Assembly: GCF_011762045.1 (NCBI RefSeq)
Contig: NZ_JAASQS010000012.1
Location: 1 to 64,000 of the forward strand
Reading direction: 5' to 3'
DNA length: 64,000 nucleotides
DNA from: Rhizomicrobium electricum
GTDB taxonomy: Bacteria; Pseudomonadota; Alphaproteobacteria; Micropepsales; Micropepsaceae
Below are positions 35,355 to 44,148 of the stretch, piece after piece (the stretch's first letter is position 1; each line of letters starts with the position of its first letter). The notes beneath the pieces were generated by a model. The model was given only the letters and a program-made list of their open reading frames with translations. It searched no databases and was not told where the DNA came from. A program made the translations under genes and the position numbers.

Positions 35355-35520
35355 CGCCCTTCGGTTCGCGGAAACAGACGCGCTCCGCAAATTCGCCCTG
35401 CTTGCCGACATTGAACGACGACACCGGGCGGTGATAGCCCATCACCCGCGTCCACACTTCGCAGCGCTGGCGTTCTTCGTCCTTCAGCGCGACGGTTTCG
35501 ATGCTTTCTGCGCGATCCAT
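35344..35520 (-). CDS. Separate glycyl-radical segment of class III ribonucleotide reductase
   Basis: This 58-residue protein reads MDRAESIETVALKDEERQ and then RCEVWTRVMGYHRPVSSFN, ending NVGKQGEFAERVCF and a short tail. The RVxGY sequence matches the C-terminal glycyl-radical loop that in most class III reductases is the last part of NrdD, so the Gly of VMGY is the predicted radical site. Here it has its own ATG and an AGGA ribosome site, eight bases after the nrdD stop and in another frame. This is a natural split and not an obvious sequencing error. It should bind NrdD as a subunit, much as GrcA can replace the radical domain of pyruvate formate-lyase. Confidence 0.85.
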   Translation of the reverse strand: MDRAESIETVALKDEERQRCEVWTRVMGYHRPVSSFNVGKQGEFAERVCFREPKGDVG

Positions 35521-35528
35521 ATCGTCCT

Positions 35529-37538
35529 CTATACCTGCCGCTTCGACGCGATCAGTTCCGCATCGCATTTGGGGCAGAATTCGTGTTCGCCTTCGATGTA
35601 GCCGTGCTTGGGGCAGATCGAGAAGGTCGGGGTTACCGTGATGTAGGGCAGCCGGAAATTCGACAGCGCCCGGCGCACCAGCTTCTTGCACGCCTCGGCC
35701 GACGACACCCGCTCGCCCATATAAAGATGCAGCACGGTACCGCCGGTGTATTTGCGCTGCAGTTCGTCCTGACGCGCCAAGGCTTCGAACGGATCGTCGG
35801 TGAAGCCGACCGGAAGCTGGCTGGAGTTGGTGTAGTACGGCTTGTCGGGCGTGCCCGCCTGGATGATGCCGGGATAGCGTTTGCGGTCTTCGCGCGCGAA
35901 GCGATAGGTGGTGCCTTCGGCGGGCGTCGCTTCGAGATTGAAGAGGTGGCCGGTCTCTTCCTGGAAATGGGTGATGCGTTCGCGGATGTGATCGAGGAAT
36001 TCGATCGCGAATTTGTAGCCCGCGTCGGTGGTGATGTTCTCCGCATCGGCGGTGAAGTTGCGGATCATCTCGTTGATGCCGTTGACGCCGAGCGTCGAGA
36101 AATGATTGCGCAGCGTGCCGAGATAGCGCTTGGTGTAGGGATAAAGACCGGAATCGATATAGCGCTGCACCACCTTGCGCTTGGTTTCGAGACTGTCGCG
36201 GGCGAGATCCATCAACTCGTCGAGCCGGGCCAGCAGCGCCTCGCGATTGCCGCGATAGAGATAACCGAGACGGGCGCAATTGATGGTGACGACGCCGACG
36301 GACCCGGTCTGCTCGGCGGACCCGAACAGGCCGTTGCCGCGCTTCAACAGTTCGCGCAGATCGAGCTGCAAGCGGCAGCACATCGAGCGCACCATGTTGG
36401 GCGTCAGTTCGGAATTGAGGAAATTCTGGAAATAGGGAAGGCCGTATTTCGCCGTCATTTCGAACAGACGGTCGGCGTTCTCGCTCTCCCAGGGAAAATC
36501 CTTGGTGATGTTGTAGGTCGGGATCGGGAAGGTGAACACCCGGCCCTTGGCATCGCCCGTGGTCATCACGTCAATGTAAGCGCGGTTGATCATGTCCATC
36601 TCGGCCTGAAGATCGCCGTAGGTGAACGGGGCTTCTTCGCCGCCGATCAGCGGCACCTGCTCCCTGAGATCGTCGGGACAGGTCCAATCGAAGGTGAGAT
36701 TGGTGAACGGCGTCTGGGTGCCCCAACGCGACGGGACGTTGAGATTGTAGACGAGTTCCTGAATGCCCTGGCGCAACTCTTCATAGGAGAGATTGTCGAT
36801 GCGCACGAACGGCGCCATGTAGGTGTCGAACGAGGAAAACGCCTGCGCGCCCGCCCATTCGTTCTGCAAGGTGCCGAGGAAATTGACGATCTGGCCGATG
36901 GCGCTGGACAAATGCTTGGGCGGACCGGCTTCGACCTTGCCGGGCACGCCGTTGAAGCCTTCGTTCAACAGAGTGCGCAGCGACCAGCCGGCGCAATAAC
37001 CCGCCAACATGTCGAGATCGTGGATATGGACGTCGCCTTCGCGATGGGCGCGGCCGATCTCGGGCGCATAGACATGGCTGAGCCAATAATTCGCCGTCAC
37101 CTTGCCCGAGGTGTTGAGAATCAAGCCGCCGAGCGAATAGCCCTGATTGGCGTTGGCGTTGACGCGCCAATCCTTGCGGTCGAGATATTCGTTGATCGAC
37201 GACACCACGCCGACGGTGATGTCCTGATCCCGGCGCAAGCGGGCATGCTGCTCGCGATAGACGATATAGGCGCGCGCGGTCTTGAAGTGGTTGGCGCTGA
37301 TCAGCACCTGTTCGACCACGTCTTGGATTTCTTCGACCTGCGGCTGGGCGCCCCGAACCTTGTGGCTCAGGACCTTGACCGCCTGAATCATCAGAAGCTG
37401 GGCTTCGGCGGGTTCGAATTCGCCCGACGCCTTGCCGGCGCGCTCGATCGCCGAGCGAATCTTGTCGGGCTCGAACGCCACCAGATCGCCGCTGCGCTTG
37501 ACCACGAATTCCGGCGTATGAACGCCCGCGTCCTGCAT
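35529..37538 (-). CDS. nrdD: Anaerobic (class III) ribonucleoside-triphosphate reductase, large part
   Basis: 669 residues reducing ribonucleoside triphosphates to deoxy forms without oxygen. An ATP-cone regulatory domain occupies about residues 5-100 (FVVKRSGDLVAFEPDKIRSAIERAG). The ten-stranded barrel follows, with NGLFGSAEQTGSVGVVTINCARLGYL. The C-terminus ends in a zinc site (SICPKHGYIEGEHEFCPKCDAEL) where relatives continue into the glycyl-radical loop; here that loop is the next gene. I chose the ATG at 37538 because AGAGGA precedes it closely. A cobalamin riboswitch lies 73 bases upstream. Confidence 0.95.
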   Translation of the reverse strand: MQDAGVHTPEFVVKRSGDLVAFEPDKIRSAIERAGKASGEFEPAEAQLLMIQAVKVLSHKVRGAQPQVEEIQDVVEQVLISANHFKTARAYIVYREQHARLRRDQDITVGVVSSINEYLDRKDWRVNANANQGYSLGGLILNTSGKVTANYWLSHVYAPEIGRAHREGDVHIHDLDMLAGYCAGWSLRTLLNEGFNGVPGKVEAGPPKHLSSAIGQIVNFLGTLQNEWAGAQAFSSFDTYMAPFVRIDNLSYEELRQGIQELVYNLNVPSRWGTQTPFTNLTFDWTCPDDLREQVPLIGGEEAPFTYGDLQAEMDMINRAYIDVMTTGDAKGRVFTFPIPTYNITKDFPWESENADRLFEMTAKYGLPYFQNFLNSELTPNMVRSMCCRLQLDLRELLKRGNGLFGSAEQTGSVGVVTINCARLGYLYRGNREALLARLDELMDLARDSLETKRKVVQRYIDSGLYPYTKRYLGTLRNHFSTLGVNGINEMIRNFTADAENITTDAGYKFAIEFLDHIRERITHFQEETGHLFNLEATPAEGTTYRFAREDRKRYPGIIQAGTPDKPYYTNSSQLPVGFTDDPFEALARQDELQRKYTGGTVLHLYMGERVSSAEACKKLVRRALSNFRLPYITVTPTFSICPKHGYIEGEHEFCPKCDAELIASKRQV

Positions 37539-37611
37539 CAAATCCTCTTTCTGGACGGAGCGGAGACGGGACATCGCCCGCCTTCCGGACACCCCGCCCG
37601 GTGCGTTTCGT

Positions 37612-37786
37612 GTTACGGCAGGTCTCCTGGCTCACGGGTCGTCGTCGCTACCGGTCTTCCCGGCACAAAAAGGCGCCAGTGACACGCCTTGGCAGCGACT
37701 CGCCGCTTACAGTTGCGGGGGCAGCACCGGTTGAGTCCCGGTTTCCCTCTTGGCCCCAGATGTCGTGTTGTCTGAGGAACCGTAAC
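37612..37786 (-). promoter_or_regulatory. Cobalamin (AdoCbl) riboswitch upstream of nrdD
   Basis: On the minus strand the expected parts occur in order. They are a closing stem (GTTACGG with CCGTAAC), GAGGGAAACCGG, CAACCGGTGCTGCCCCCGC followed by AACTGTAAGC, then GCCGGGAAGACCGG, and finally the B12 box GAGCCAGGAGACCTGCC. These are the conserved elements of cobalamin riboswitches. Binding of adenosylcobalamin would normally switch off the genes behind it. The bases between 37787 and 37950 hold the nrdD promoter and that of the divergent gene. Confidence 0.93.
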
Positions 37787-37950
37787 GCCAGATAGGGTAA
37801 TTTTTGCGTTACGGCTCCGTCAAGCAAGCAAGCGCTGCTGTGACAACAAGAGCCGCGAACCGCACCTCATAAGGCGGGTGTCCTCGACCATTGATGCAAT
37901 TGACAGGCAGTGTCGGCGCCGCGCAGTCTTGCCCGAAGGCGAGGAAAACG

Positions 37951-38841
37951 ATGCGCAGTCTGTTGCTTGCGTGCCTGATGGCGGCACCTGCGGCCGCCGG
38001 AACCGTTTCGACGCTGAACGTGATTGCCATCGAGGGTGGCGCGCCGACCGCGGTTGCAACCGCCTCCGGAATCTTCGAAGCGCCGAACTGGACCCCGAAT
38101 CAGGACGGCTTCGTCATCAACCAGGACGGCCGATTCTTTCGCGTGCCGATGAGCGGAACTGCGCGAACGCCGTTCGACACCGGCGGACTCAAGGGCTGCT
38201 GGGGCGAACACGGTTTCTCGCCGGACGGAAAATGGTTCGCCCTCTCCTGCCCGGCAGCGGGCGAGCACGGCCCCGATGTGCATGTCATTCCAGCGAACGG
38301 GGGCACAGCGCAGCGAATCACCCGGCAACCGATCTCGTTCTTTCATGGCTGGTCGCCAGACGGCGCGAACATTGTTTTCACATCGATCCTCGGCAACCAC
38401 GAAGACATTTATACGGTGCCGGTCGCGGGCGGCGCGCCGCAGCGACTCACCCGCGAAGGCCTTAACGACGGCGGCGAGTATTCGGCCGACGGCCGGTTCA
38501 TCTATTTCAATTCGAACCGCACAGGCGCGATGCAAATCTGGCGGATGCGCACCGATGGCTCGGACGCGAAGCAGATCACCAACGACGGTTTCGACAACTG
38601 GTATCCGCACCTTTCGCCGGACGGCAAATGGATGGCCGTTCTCAGCTATGCCAAAGGCGAAGCGACCAGCGGCCATCCGATGGATAAGGATGTAACACTG
38701 CGCCTGATCGCGCTGGACGACGGCCGCACGCGCGTGCTGACCCATCTCACCGGCGGCCAAGGCACGTTCGATTCGCCGTGCTGGTCGGCGGATTCCAAAC
38801 GCATTTCCTTCGTCAGCTACGAAATGGAAAAACAGCCATGA
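37951..38841 (+). CDS. TolB-like PD40 beta-propeller protein, exported
   Basis: About 296 residues with a signal peptide (MRSLLLACLMAAPAAAG). The mature part is built of PD40/WD40-like blades, seen as HGFSPDGKWFAL, HGWSPDGANIVFTS, GGEYSADGRFIYFNSNRTG, HLSPDGKWMAVLSY and CWSADSKRISFVSY. It resembles the propeller of TolB but lacks the TolB N-domain. It may bind proteins or sugars in the periplasm. GAGGAAA precedes the ATG. The stop overlaps the start of a two-domain VOC protein by ATGA. Confidence 0.8.
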   Translation: MRSLLLACLMAAPAAAGTVSTLNVIAIEGGAPTAVATASGIFEAPNWTPNQDGFVINQDGRFFRVPMSGTARTPFDTGGLKGCWGEHGFSPDGKWFALSCPAAGEHGPDVHVIPANGGTAQRITRQPISFFHGWSPDGANIVFTSILGNHEDIYTVPVAGGAPQRLTREGLNDGGEYSADGRFIYFNSNRTGAMQIWRMRTDGSDAKQITNDGFDNWYPHLSPDGKWMAVLSYAKGEATSGHPMDKDVTLRLIALDDGRTRVLTHLTGGQGTFDSPCWSADSKRISFVSYEMEKQP

Positions 38842-39752
38842 AACTCACGCTCACCCTTGCGTTGGCCTTCACTGCTGCGGCGACGGCCGCCCCGACCCGA
38901 CCGGCGATCACCGCCGTTTCGCACCTCGCCGTCTATTCCGCCGACATGGCGAAGTCGGATGCGTTCTACACGGCGAAGCTCGGCGCGGTGAAAGGCGCCG
39001 ATCCGGAAAATCCGGCGGGTGTGCGCTACTACTTCAATCCGCGCCAGTTCGTCGAAGTGCTGCCGCTGCCCGCGGGCACGCCGGAAAAACTGCGCATGGC
39101 CCATGCCGCCTATATCACCGCCGATGCCGAAGCAATGCGCGCCTATCTCAAGGCCAATCGCATCAAAGTGCCGAGCAAACTGACGACCGGCAAAGACGGC
39201 TCGAAATGGTTCGAGGTCGCCGATCCCGAAAACAACACGGTGCAGTTCATCGAGCAGCCCAAGACGCTGCCGGACGTGCCGGTCAATCCGCTGTCCGGCC
39301 ACATCATCCATGTCGGCATGATCACCCACGATCAAGCGCTGATGGATAAGTTCTATCGCGGCCTGTTGGGCTTCCGCGGGTATTGGGCGGGCGGCATGCA
39401 TCCCGGCCACAACACCTGGATCTCGCAGCAGGTGCCCGACGGGCGCGACTGGATGGAATACATGCTGGTCGAAGGCAAGGAGAAGACCGGCATTCCCGCC
39501 GACATGCCGCAAGCGACCGCGGGCGTGCTCAATCATTTCGCGCTCGGCGTCGGCAACATGGAAAAGACCGTAACGCTGCTTGCGGGTGGCGAACGCATTT
39601 CGGAAAAATCCGACGGGCCCAAGATCGGCGCCGACGGCAAGTGGCAATTCAACATGTACGACCCCGACGGCACCCGCGCCGAATTCATGGAATTCCATGC
39701 CGTCATCAAGCCGTGCTGCACGCCGTTCACGGCGCCCGATCCGGAAAATTGA
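38838..39752 (+). CDS. Exported two-domain VOC (glyoxalase-like) protein
   Basis: 304 residues with a signal peptide (MKLTLTLALAFTAAATAAP). Two VOC domains follow: ITAVSHLAVYSADMAKSDAFYTAKLG ... DPENNTVQFIEQ, and SGHIIHVGMITHDQALMDKFYRGLLGF ... YDPDGTRAEFMEFH. The His and Glu positions that hold a metal are present in both halves. An export signal on a VOC dioxygenase or lyase type is less common. It is translationally coupled to the propeller protein and likely works with it; the substrate is unknown. Confidence 0.82.
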   Translation: MKLTLTLALAFTAAATAAPTRPAITAVSHLAVYSADMAKSDAFYTAKLGAVKGADPENPAGVRYYFNPRQFVEVLPLPAGTPEKLRMAHAAYITADAEAMRAYLKANRIKVPSKLTTGKDGSKWFEVADPENNTVQFIEQPKTLPDVPVNPLSGHIIHVGMITHDQALMDKFYRGLLGFRGYWAGGMHPGHNTWISQQVPDGRDWMEYMLVEGKEKTGIPADMPQATAGVLNHFALGVGNMEKTVTLLAGGERISEKSDGPKIGADGKWQFNMYDPDGTRAEFMEFHAVIKPCCTPFTAPDPEN

Positions 39753-39826
39753 CGCGCAGCGGCCTTGCGCGCCGTGCATGAGCAAAATCTCCAGTCGTGC
39801 CTATCTCAAAGCGGTTGGAGGACACG

Positions 39827-40585
39827 ATGGCCAAACCTGACGTTGCGCTGACCTTGATCGGCGGCCCCACCCTTCTGATCGAAGTGGACGGCTTGCGGCT
39901 TTTGACCGATCCGACCTTCGATCCGCCCGGCACTTATCAAGCCAAGGATATCGTGCTCGAAAAACTGCGCGGCCCGGCGCTGCAACCCAGCGAAATCGGG
40001 CGCATCGATGCGGTGCTGCTCAGCCACGATCAGCATTGGGACAATTTCGACCGCTCCGGCCGGGAGTTTGCTGCAACAAAAACCGTGATCACAACGCCGG
40101 TGGGCGCCGAGCGGCTCGGCAATGGCGCGATGGGTCTGGCGCCCTGGCAGACCATGCCCCTCGGCGATCTCGTGATCACCGCAGTTCCGGCCCGCCACGG
40201 TCCGCGCGGCATCGAACCGATCTCGGGCGACGTGACCGGCTTTCTCATCGGCCGTCCCGACGAACCCGGCCTGATCTACGTTTCCGGCGACACGGTCTGG
40301 TACGAACAGACCACCGAGATCGCCCGGCGCTTTCGGCCGCGGCTGGCGGTGCTTTTCACCGGCGAAGCCAAACCGCGCGCCAACGTGCATGTGACGATGG
40401 ATTCGAACGACGTCATCGAAGCGGCGCACGCCTTTGCCGAAGCCACCATCGTCGCCATCCACAATGACGGCTGGCGGCATTTCACCGAGACTCAGAGCGA
40501 ACTCGAAACCTCGCTGAAACTGCTCGGCCTCGAGGCCCGCTTCCGCCGCCTCACGCCGGGACGGCGCGAAGTGGTCACGCTCTAG
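39827..40585 (+). CDS. MBL-fold metal-dependent hydrolase (UlaG-like)
   Basis: 252 residues. It begins DVALTLIGGPTLLIEVDGLRLLTDPTFD, the strand-loop start of UlaG-like metallo-beta-lactamase-fold proteins. The metal motif reads LLSHDQHWDNFD, a variant of the usual SHxHxDH. Later metal ligands are suggested by ARHGPRG, YVSGDTVWYE and VAIHNDGWRHF. It is likely cytosolic, with unknown substrate. It stands alone before a family A repeat. Confidence 0.85.
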   Translation: MAKPDVALTLIGGPTLLIEVDGLRLLTDPTFDPPGTYQAKDIVLEKLRGPALQPSEIGRIDAVLLSHDQHWDNFDRSGREFAATKTVITTPVGAERLGNGAMGLAPWQTMPLGDLVITAVPARHGPRGIEPISGDVTGFLIGRPDEPGLIYVSGDTVWYEQTTEIARRFRPRLAVLFTGEAKPRANVHVTMDSNDVIEAAHAFAEATIVAIHNDGWRHFTETQSELETSLKLLGLEARFRRLTPGRREVVTL

Positions 40586-40593
40586 AGCGTCCG

Positions 40594-40633
40594 GCAGCCG
40601 GACGGAAAACCGCTTCACACTTTTCCTGGCTGC
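40594..40633. repeat. Intergenic palindromic repeat, family A (diverged copy 3)
   Basis: GCAGCC and GGCTGC arms enclose GGACGGAAAACCG and CTTCACACTTTTCC. The core matches the other copies while the arms differ but keep pairing, a sign that the hairpin itself is maintained. Confidence 0.7.
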
Positions 40634-40637
40634 ACTC

Positions 40638-41141
40638 CTATTTCGCCCACTGCGCCAGCCAATCGGCGACGGCTTGCGGCGTCATGTGACGGGCGTCGGC
40701 GAGCGCCGAGACATTGCCCGGATTGACGAACTTGCCGTCGGGCTCGGCGATGATCACCGAGGGCACGCCTTCGAGCCGCTTGGTGATGCCGAAACGTGCC
40801 GGTACGGAAAGGTTCTTGTCGAAGCGGCCGACATCGACCGTCACCACCTCGAAATACTTGGCGATGAACGGCTTCATCTCGGGCAGCGCCATGATGTTGG
40901 CGAGCACGATGCAGTCGCCGCACCAGTTGCCGCCGAGATCGATCAGCACCCGCTTGTGGCTCTTCTTGGCGCGCGCGAAGGCGGCATCGACCGCCGCCGG
41001 CGCGTTGGCGGCTTCGTCGTAGGGCTTGCGCTCCACCACCGGCAGGGCGCTCATCTCGGTCACCGCCAGCTTGGGCGCCGGCGCGGCCAGCGCCGACCCG
41101 GCCAGCAACACCGCCGCGAGACCAATGACCAAGCCTTTCAT
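40638..41141 (-). CDS. Exported thioredoxin-fold protein
   Basis: 167 residues with a signal peptide (MKGLVIGLAAVLLAGSALA). The active-site motif is LIDLGGNWCGDCIVLAN, a CGDC variant of the thioredoxin CxxC, and the cis-Pro segment is LEGVPSVIIAEPDG. It is most likely a periplasmic thiol-disulfide protein of the thioredoxin_7/DsbD-gamma kind. The partner is unknown. It is divergent from the M3 peptidase. Confidence 0.82.
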   Translation of the reverse strand: MKGLVIGLAAVLLAGSALAAPAPKLAVTEMSALPVVERKPYDEAANAPAAVDAAFARAKKSHKRVLIDLGGNWCGDCIVLANIMALPEMKPFIAKYFEVVTVDVGRFDKNLSVPARFGITKRLEGVPSVIIAEPDGKFVNPGNVSALADARHMTPQAVADWLAQWAK

Positions 41142-41250
41142 CGTTAACCGTCCTCTGATGGTCGCCGTGCGGGGCACGGCAACGAAAATGTGAATGCCTT
41201 GCGGCGCAGCATAGCGTAAAAACGCGGCAACTCTATCGAGGGGAGCCTCC

Positions 41251-43131
41251 ATGAAACGATTTGCCCTAGCCGCCGCGCTGGTCCTTTCCACCGCGCTGGT
41301 ACCTGCGTCCGCCGCCGACGTACCCGACAAATATATGTGGGATCTGACCGAGCTTTATCCCAGCCCCGATGCCTGGACGGCCGCCAAGGACAAGGCCGCC
41401 GCCAATATCGCCAAGCTTCCCGCCTATAAGGGCACGCTCGGCAAAAGCGCCGCCGATCTGTTCGCCGCGCTCGACGCCGCCAGCAACGCCCGTCGCGAAC
41501 TCGACCGCCTCGCGGTCTACGCCGCCCTCAAGGCCGACGAGGACGTGAACATTTCCAAGAACCAGGAACGCCTGCAACTGGCCCAGGCGCTGGGCTCGTC
41601 GTTCGGCGAAAAGACCGCCTGGCTGACGCCGGAAATCCTGTCGGTCGGCGCCGAAAAAGTGAAGGCGTTCGAAGCCGAGAAGCCCGAACTGAAGAAGCGT
41701 TTCGGCTTCTGGCTCGACAACATCCTCCGGAACGCGCCGCACGTGCTCGGCGCCGAAGCCGAACATGTGATGGCCGCCGCCGGCAACGTGCTGGCCCAGC
41801 CCAACAGCATCTACAGCCAGCTTTCCAACGGCGAACTGCCGTTCCCGGCCGTGACCTTGAGCGACGGCACCAAAGTCGAGCAGCTCGATCAGGCGCAGTA
41901 CTCCAAGTACCGCCAGTCGGAAAACCGCGCCGACCGCAAGGCGGTGTTCGATGCGTTCTGGAAAACCTGGAAAAGCTATGAAGGCACCTTCGGCGCCACG
42001 CTGAACACCCAGGTGCTGGCCGAAGAATTCGATGCCAAGGAACGCAAGTTCGTGCGCCCCGACGGCACCCCGAACGCGCTCGCCGATGCGCTGTTCTCCG
42101 ACAACATGCCGGAAGCGGTCTATCGCCAGCTCGTCGCCCAGGCCAATGCCGGCCTGCCGACCTTCCATCGCTATCTGAAGCTGCGCAAGAAGCTGCTCGG
42201 CATCAACGGCGATCTCGCCTATTACGACATGTATCCGTCGATGTTCAAACTCGACACGCCGCTGAAATTCACGGTCGAGGACTCCGAGAAGATCGGCCTC
42301 GAAGTGACCCAGGCGTACGGCCCCGAATACACCGGCCTGCTCAAGAAGGGCTTCGCCGGGCGCTGGATGGACGTGCTGCCGCGCAAAGGCAAGGCCTCGG
42401 GCGCCTACATGAACGGCTCGGCCTACGACGTGCACCCCTATCTGCTGCTCACCCACAACGACGATTACCAGTCGCTGTCGACGCTGGTGCACGAGTGGGG
42501 CCATGCGGTGCATACGCTGCTGACCGAAGAGACACAGCCCTACGAAACCTCCAACTACTCGACCTTCACCGCCGAGACGGCCTCGATCTCCAACGAGTTC
42601 CTGCTCGCCGACTACATGGTGAAGAACGCCAAGACCAAGGCCGAGAAGCTCTATTATCTCGGCCAGGAGCTGGAGCTGATCCGCACCACGTTCTTCCGCC
42701 AGACCATGTTCGGCGAATTCCAGCTCGCCTTGCATGAGGAAGTGGAGAAGGGCAACGCGCTCTCCGGCGCCAAGATGAGCGAGATCTATTGCGGCCTGCT
42801 CAAGAAGTACTACGGCGACGACAAGGGCGTGACCAAGATCGATCCGCAGTACTGCATCGAATGGGCCTTCATCCCGCACTTCTATTACGGCTTCTACGTC
42901 TATCAGTACGCGACCTCGATGGTCGGCGCGGCGGTGTTCACGAAGGGCATCGAAGCGGGCGACGCCAAGACCCGCGAACGCCTCATCACCATGCTGAAGG
43001 CCGGCGGCTCGGACTATCCCTACGAGCTCTACAAGAAGGCCGGTCTCGATATGGCGACCCCGGCGCCGTACAAGGCGCTGATCGCCCGCATGAACAACAT
43101 CATGGACCAGATCGAGAAGCTGCAGAAATAA
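41251..43131 (+). CDS. M3-family oligoendopeptidase F, exported
   Basis: 626 residues with a signal peptide (MKRFALAAALVLSTALVPASA). The zinc motif HExxH is in STLVHEWGHAVHTLL, with the third ligand Glu in FTAETASISNEFLLADYM. DKYMWDLTELYPSPDAW is the usual PepF start. Oligoendopeptidases cut short peptides; most relatives are cytosolic, so the signal peptide points to a periplasmic role in peptide use. An intrinsic terminator follows the stop. Confidence 0.94.
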   Translation: MKRFALAAALVLSTALVPASAADVPDKYMWDLTELYPSPDAWTAAKDKAAANIAKLPAYKGTLGKSAADLFAALDAASNARRELDRLAVYAALKADEDVNISKNQERLQLAQALGSSFGEKTAWLTPEILSVGAEKVKAFEAEKPELKKRFGFWLDNILRNAPHVLGAEAEHVMAAAGNVLAQPNSIYSQLSNGELPFPAVTLSDGTKVEQLDQAQYSKYRQSENRADRKAVFDAFWKTWKSYEGTFGATLNTQVLAEEFDAKERKFVRPDGTPNALADALFSDNMPEAVYRQLVAQANAGLPTFHRYLKLRKKLLGINGDLAYYDMYPSMFKLDTPLKFTVEDSEKIGLEVTQAYGPEYTGLLKKGFAGRWMDVLPRKGKASGAYMNGSAYDVHPYLLLTHNDDYQSLSTLVHEWGHAVHTLLTEETQPYETSNYSTFTAETASISNEFLLADYMVKNAKTKAEKLYYLGQELELIRTTFFRQTMFGEFQLALHEEVEKGNALSGAKMSEIYCGLLKKYYGDDKGVTKIDPQYCIEWAFIPHFYYGFYVYQYATSMVGAAVFTKGIEAGDAKTRERLITMLKAGGSDYPYELYKKAGLDMATPAPYKALIARMNNIMDQIEKLQK

Positions 43132-43155
43132 GCTTCGGGTCGGGACAAAACGAAC

Positions 43156-43188
43156 AAGCCGGGAGACGCGAGTCTCCCGGCTTTTTTG
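43156..43188 (+). terminator. Intrinsic terminator of the M3 peptidase gene
   Basis: AAGCCGGGAGA and TCTCCCGGCTT pair around CGCGAG and run into TTTTTTGTTG. It lies about 25 bases past the stop. Confidence 0.93.
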
Positions 43189-43204
43189 TTGCCACCCCTT
43201 GTCG

Positions 43205-43326
43205 GGGAAGCGCTTATTTTGCTGTCGCGCTTCTTATCCGATAACCGGTTCCCACTTATCGGGAAGTGCTTATTTTGCTGTCGCGCTTCTTGTCCGATAA
43301 CCGGTTCCCACTTATCGGGAAGCGCT
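43205..43326. repeat. Tandem 56-bp duplication of a family A-like repeat
   Basis: A 56-base unit starts GGGAAGCGCTTATTTTGCTG and includes TCCGATAACCGGTTCCCACT. It occurs at 43205-43260 and again at 43261-43316 with two mismatches, followed by the first ten bases of a third unit. The GATAACCGGTTCCCACTTATC core is related to the family A core. The array ends exactly at the stop codon of the minus-strand SIMPL gene. Confidence 0.9.
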
Positions 43327-44030
43327 CACTTGATCTCCCAGGTGATCGACACCGTGGCGGCAAGTTTCTCCTCGCCGCCTTCGAGCGGCACCGCTGCGGC
43401 TTTGAGGCGATAGCCCATCGCCATATTGATCGGCTGCGGCGCGCTCACGCCGCCTTCCTGGATCGACAGGATCGGCCCCAGGCTGACGCCCGCCGATTTG
43501 GCATAGGCTTCGGCCTTGGCGATGGCTTCCTTCACCGCTTCGGCGCGGGCTTCGGCGAGAAGCGGCTTCTCGTCGTGGATCGCAAAGCCGATGCCGTCGA
43601 CCCGGTTGGCGCCCGAAGCGACCAGCGCATCGAGCGCGGCGCCGGCCTTGTCGAGACCGATGGTGACGGTGACGGTGTTGGCGACCTCATAGCCGACGAT
43701 CTTCTGCGGGCAGGCCATGTTCGGCTTGCAGGCCTGATATTGCGGATTGAGCGACAGGTTCGAGGTCTGGATCGCCTTGTCGGGCACCCCCTGGCGCTTC
43801 AGGGTGGCGATCACGGCGTTCATCGCCTTGGTGTTGGCGGCCAGCGCCGCGCCGGCGGTCGGGCCCTGGCTGACCACCCCGGTCGAGAAACTGGCCTCGT
43901 CGGGGGCGGCCTTGGCGATGCCGGTGCCGGTCACGGTGAGCGTCCGCGGCGGAACCTGGTCCTGCGGGGCGGCGGCCAGCGCCGGGGCGGCCAAGATCAG
44001 GGCAAGAACGGAGACTGCTAAGTGCTTCAT
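43326..44030 (-). CDS. SIMPL-domain (DUF541) exported protein
   Basis: 234 residues with a signal peptide (MKHLAVSVLALILAAPALAA). RTLTVTGTGIAKAAPDEASFSTGVVSQG is the start of the DUF541/SIMPL fold, and EAVKEAIAKAEAYAKSAGVSLGPILSIQEGG is the conserved end segment. Bacterial members are periplasmic and of unclear function, some linked to oxidative stress. It is convergent with the M3 peptidase across the tandem repeat. Confidence 0.9.
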   Translation of the reverse strand: MKHLAVSVLALILAAPALAAAPQDQVPPRTLTVTGTGIAKAAPDEASFSTGVVSQGPTAGAALAANTKAMNAVIATLKRQGVPDKAIQTSNLSLNPQYQACKPNMACPQKIVGYEVANTVTVTIGLDKAGAALDALVASGANRVDGIGFAIHDEKPLLAEARAEAVKEAIAKAEAYAKSAGVSLGPILSIQEGGVSAPQPINMAMGYRLKAAAVPLEGGEEKLAATVSITWEIK

Positions 44031-44148
44031 GGTCTTTCCTCCAGAAGCCCGCGCGGGCGGGCACGCCTACGCGACACCGTAATCCAGGCAACCCCAAGGC
44101 GGCAAAGTGGTACTTTGCGGCCGTTTCGGTTATGTGTCCGCGACGGTG

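Noticed and set aside
35344-35531. The nrdD / radical-loop split as a sequencing frameshift.
   Set aside because: There is a proper stop, a close AGGA ribosome site and an ATG for the small gene, and the small protein begins with a non-homologous leader before the conserved part. A simple frameshift would not create these. Resequencing would still settle it.
43205-43326. A CRISPR array.
   Set aside because: The units are directly adjacent without unique spacers, and no cas gene is near.
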